Shown here in pieces: positions 63,026 to 64,000 of a stretch of 64,000 bases of DNA. The position numbers and the translations under genes were made by a program. The stretch comes from Kitasatospora sp. MAA4 (GTDB lineage Bacteria; Actinomycetota; Actinomycetes; Streptomycetales; Streptomycetaceae). The stretch covers positions 62,001-126,000 of the forward strand of contig NZ_JARZAI010000010.1 in the NCBI RefSeq assembly GCF_029893355.1, in the 5' to 3' direction. The notes beneath the pieces were generated by a model. It saw nothing but the letters and a program-made list of their open reading frames with translations. It did not search any database and was not told the DNA's origin. The number at the start of each line of letters is the position of its first letter. The first letter of the stretch is position 1.

Positions 63026-64000
63026 ATGACGAGCAGCGAACCCCCTGTGGTCGACTTCCCGCTGCGCAGGCCAGGTGAGGCCTTCCCGCCTCCCCGCTAC
63101 CAGGACTACCGGGGGCGCGAGGGGCTCGTGGTCTCCTACCTGCCCAACGGGAACAAGGCCTGGCTGGTCACCCGGCACGAGGACGTCCGGGCCGTGCTGA
63201 CCAGCCGGAAGATCAGCTCCAACCCCGACCACCCGGGCTTCCCCAACATCAGCGACACCATGGGCGTGCCGCGCCAGGAGCAGATCCCGGGCTGGTTCGT
63301 CGGTCTCGACTCGCCCGAGCACGACCGCTTCCGCAAGGCGCTGATCCCGGAGTTCACCGTCCGCCGGGTGCGCGAGATGCGTCCGGCGATCGAGCGCACG
63401 GTGGAGATGCGGATCGACGCGATGCTGGCCGCGGGCGACCGTGCCGACCTGGTCGCGGACTTCGCGCTCCCGGTGCCCTCGCTGGTGATCTCCTCGCTGC
63501 TCGGCGTGCCGCCGGCCGACCGGGAGTTCTTCGAGTCGCGCACCCGCACCCTGGTGGCCATCCGCGCCTCGACCGACCAGCAGCGCGACACCGCCACCAA
63601 GGAACTGCTGCGCTACATCAACCGCCTGGTGGCCATCAAGGTGCAGTGGCCCGGCGACGACCTGATCAGCCGGCTGCTGGCCACCGGCACGCTCGATGCC
63701 CAGGAGCTGCCGGGGGTGCTGATCCTGCTGCTGATCGCGGGTCACGAGACCACCGCCAACAACATCGCGCTCGGGGTGATGACGCTGCTGCAGAACCCGC
63801 AGTGGATCGGCGACGACCGCGCCGTCGAGGAGAGCCTGCGGTTCCACTCGGTCGCCGACCTGGTGTCGCTGCGGGTGGCGATCGAGGACGTGGAGATCTC
63901 CGGGCAGCTGGTACGGGCGGGCGAGGGCATCATCCCGCTGGTCGCCGCCGCCAACCACGACACCTCCGCCTTCGCCTGCCCGCACCTCTTCGACCCGGCG
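63026..64000 (+). CDS. Cytochrome P450 (NysN/AmphN/PimG-like), 3'-truncated by window edge
   Basis: 325 codons are visible, then the window ends. FVGLDSPEHDRFRKALIPEFT is the C-helix region. AGHETTANNIALG is the oxygen-binding I-helix. EESLRF carries the ExxR pair, and SLRVAIEDVEISGQLVRAGE is the usual next block. The haem cysteine lies outside. NysN-type CYP105H enzymes oxidise the C16 methyl to the exocyclic carboxyl of polyenes. ATG 63026 follows GGAAG. It is 30 bp past the aminotransferase in the same operon; a ferredoxin gene (nysM-like) would be expected next. Confidence 0.92.
   Translation, partial: MTSSEPPVVDFPLRRPGEAFPPPRYQDYRGREGLVVSYLPNGNKAWLVTRHEDVRAVLTSRKISSNPDHPGFPNISDTMGVPRQEQIPGWFVGLDSPEHDRFRKALIPEFTVRRVREMRPAIERTVEMRIDAMLAAGDRADLVADFALPVPSLVISSLLGVPPADREFFESRTRTLVAIRASTDQQRDTATKELLRYINRLVAIKVQWPGDDLISRLLATGTLDAQELPGVLILLLIAGHETTANNIALGVMTLLQNPQWIGDDRAVEESLRFHSVADLVSLRVAIEDVEISGQLVRAGEGIIPLVAAANHDTSAFACPHLFDPA

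Noticed and set aside
1..64000. CRISPR array or defence island
   Set aside because: No regularly spaced direct repeats with unique spacers and no cas, restriction or toxin-antitoxin gene pairs were seen.

Overview
The window is very GC-rich, coding-dense DNA with GTG and TTG starts and many 4-base start/stop overlaps. It also holds AfsR/SARP regulators, large LuxR (LAL) regulators, Tat-dependent secreted enzymes and a guanyl-specific RNase of the RNase Sa type. All of this points to a Streptomyces-like actinomycete (Streptomyces, Kitasatospora or Streptacidiphilus). About 47 genes are supported; the first and last run off the window edges. I saw no rRNA, tRNA or CRISPR array.

Left block (1-11869): the end of a nonribosomal-peptide-type biosynthetic cluster. 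It holds a large acyl-CoA dehydrogenase-like protein (5'-truncated), a stand-alone condensation domain, an adenylation-carrier didomain and an ATP-grasp-like ligase. All are co-oriented and tightly packed. Two homologous AfsR-type regulators (winged helix, BTAD, NB-ARC, TPR) follow and face each other tail to tail. I do not recognise the product.

Middle block (12056-49752): mostly chromosomal and accessory genes. They include a SnoaL-like protein, an SRAP-domain DNA-protein crosslink protein, a PAP2 phosphatase, a TetR/MMPL efflux pair sharing an operator-like palindrome, a sirtuin and an EspR-like double-HTH regulator. A tiny ribosomal protein (bL37 type), a sedolisin, a Mut7-C protein, a Na+/H+ antiporter, an ABC-2 exporter and an amino acid permease follow. 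Next come a secreted phospholipase D-like protein, a Tat-dependent flavin amine oxidase, EfeO/EfeB without EfeU, a secreted phosphoesterase, RNase Sa and a two-component system. The two-component system is divergent from a MurG paralogue and a sugar-nucleotide dehydratase. The block ends with VOC, deaminase, lytic transglycosylase, ATP-dependent DNA ligase, GH27 alpha-galactosidase, PrmC-like and class IV aminotransferase genes.

Right block (49788-64000): one edge of a polyene macrolide cluster with a nystatin/amphotericin-like gene set. It has a phosphopantetheinyl transferase, a PAS-LuxR regulator (PimM/NysRIV type) and three LAL regulators in a row (NysRIII/RII/RI type). Divergent from these are a mycosaminyltransferase (NysDI type), the GDP-ketosugar aminotransferase (NysDII type) and a truncated P450 (NysN type). 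The polyketide synthases should lie to the right. The regulator block and the sugar/P450 operon share a 363-bp divergent promoter region that carries a 13-of-16 match to the PimM box. The three LAL proteins all lack the canonical P-loop lysine.
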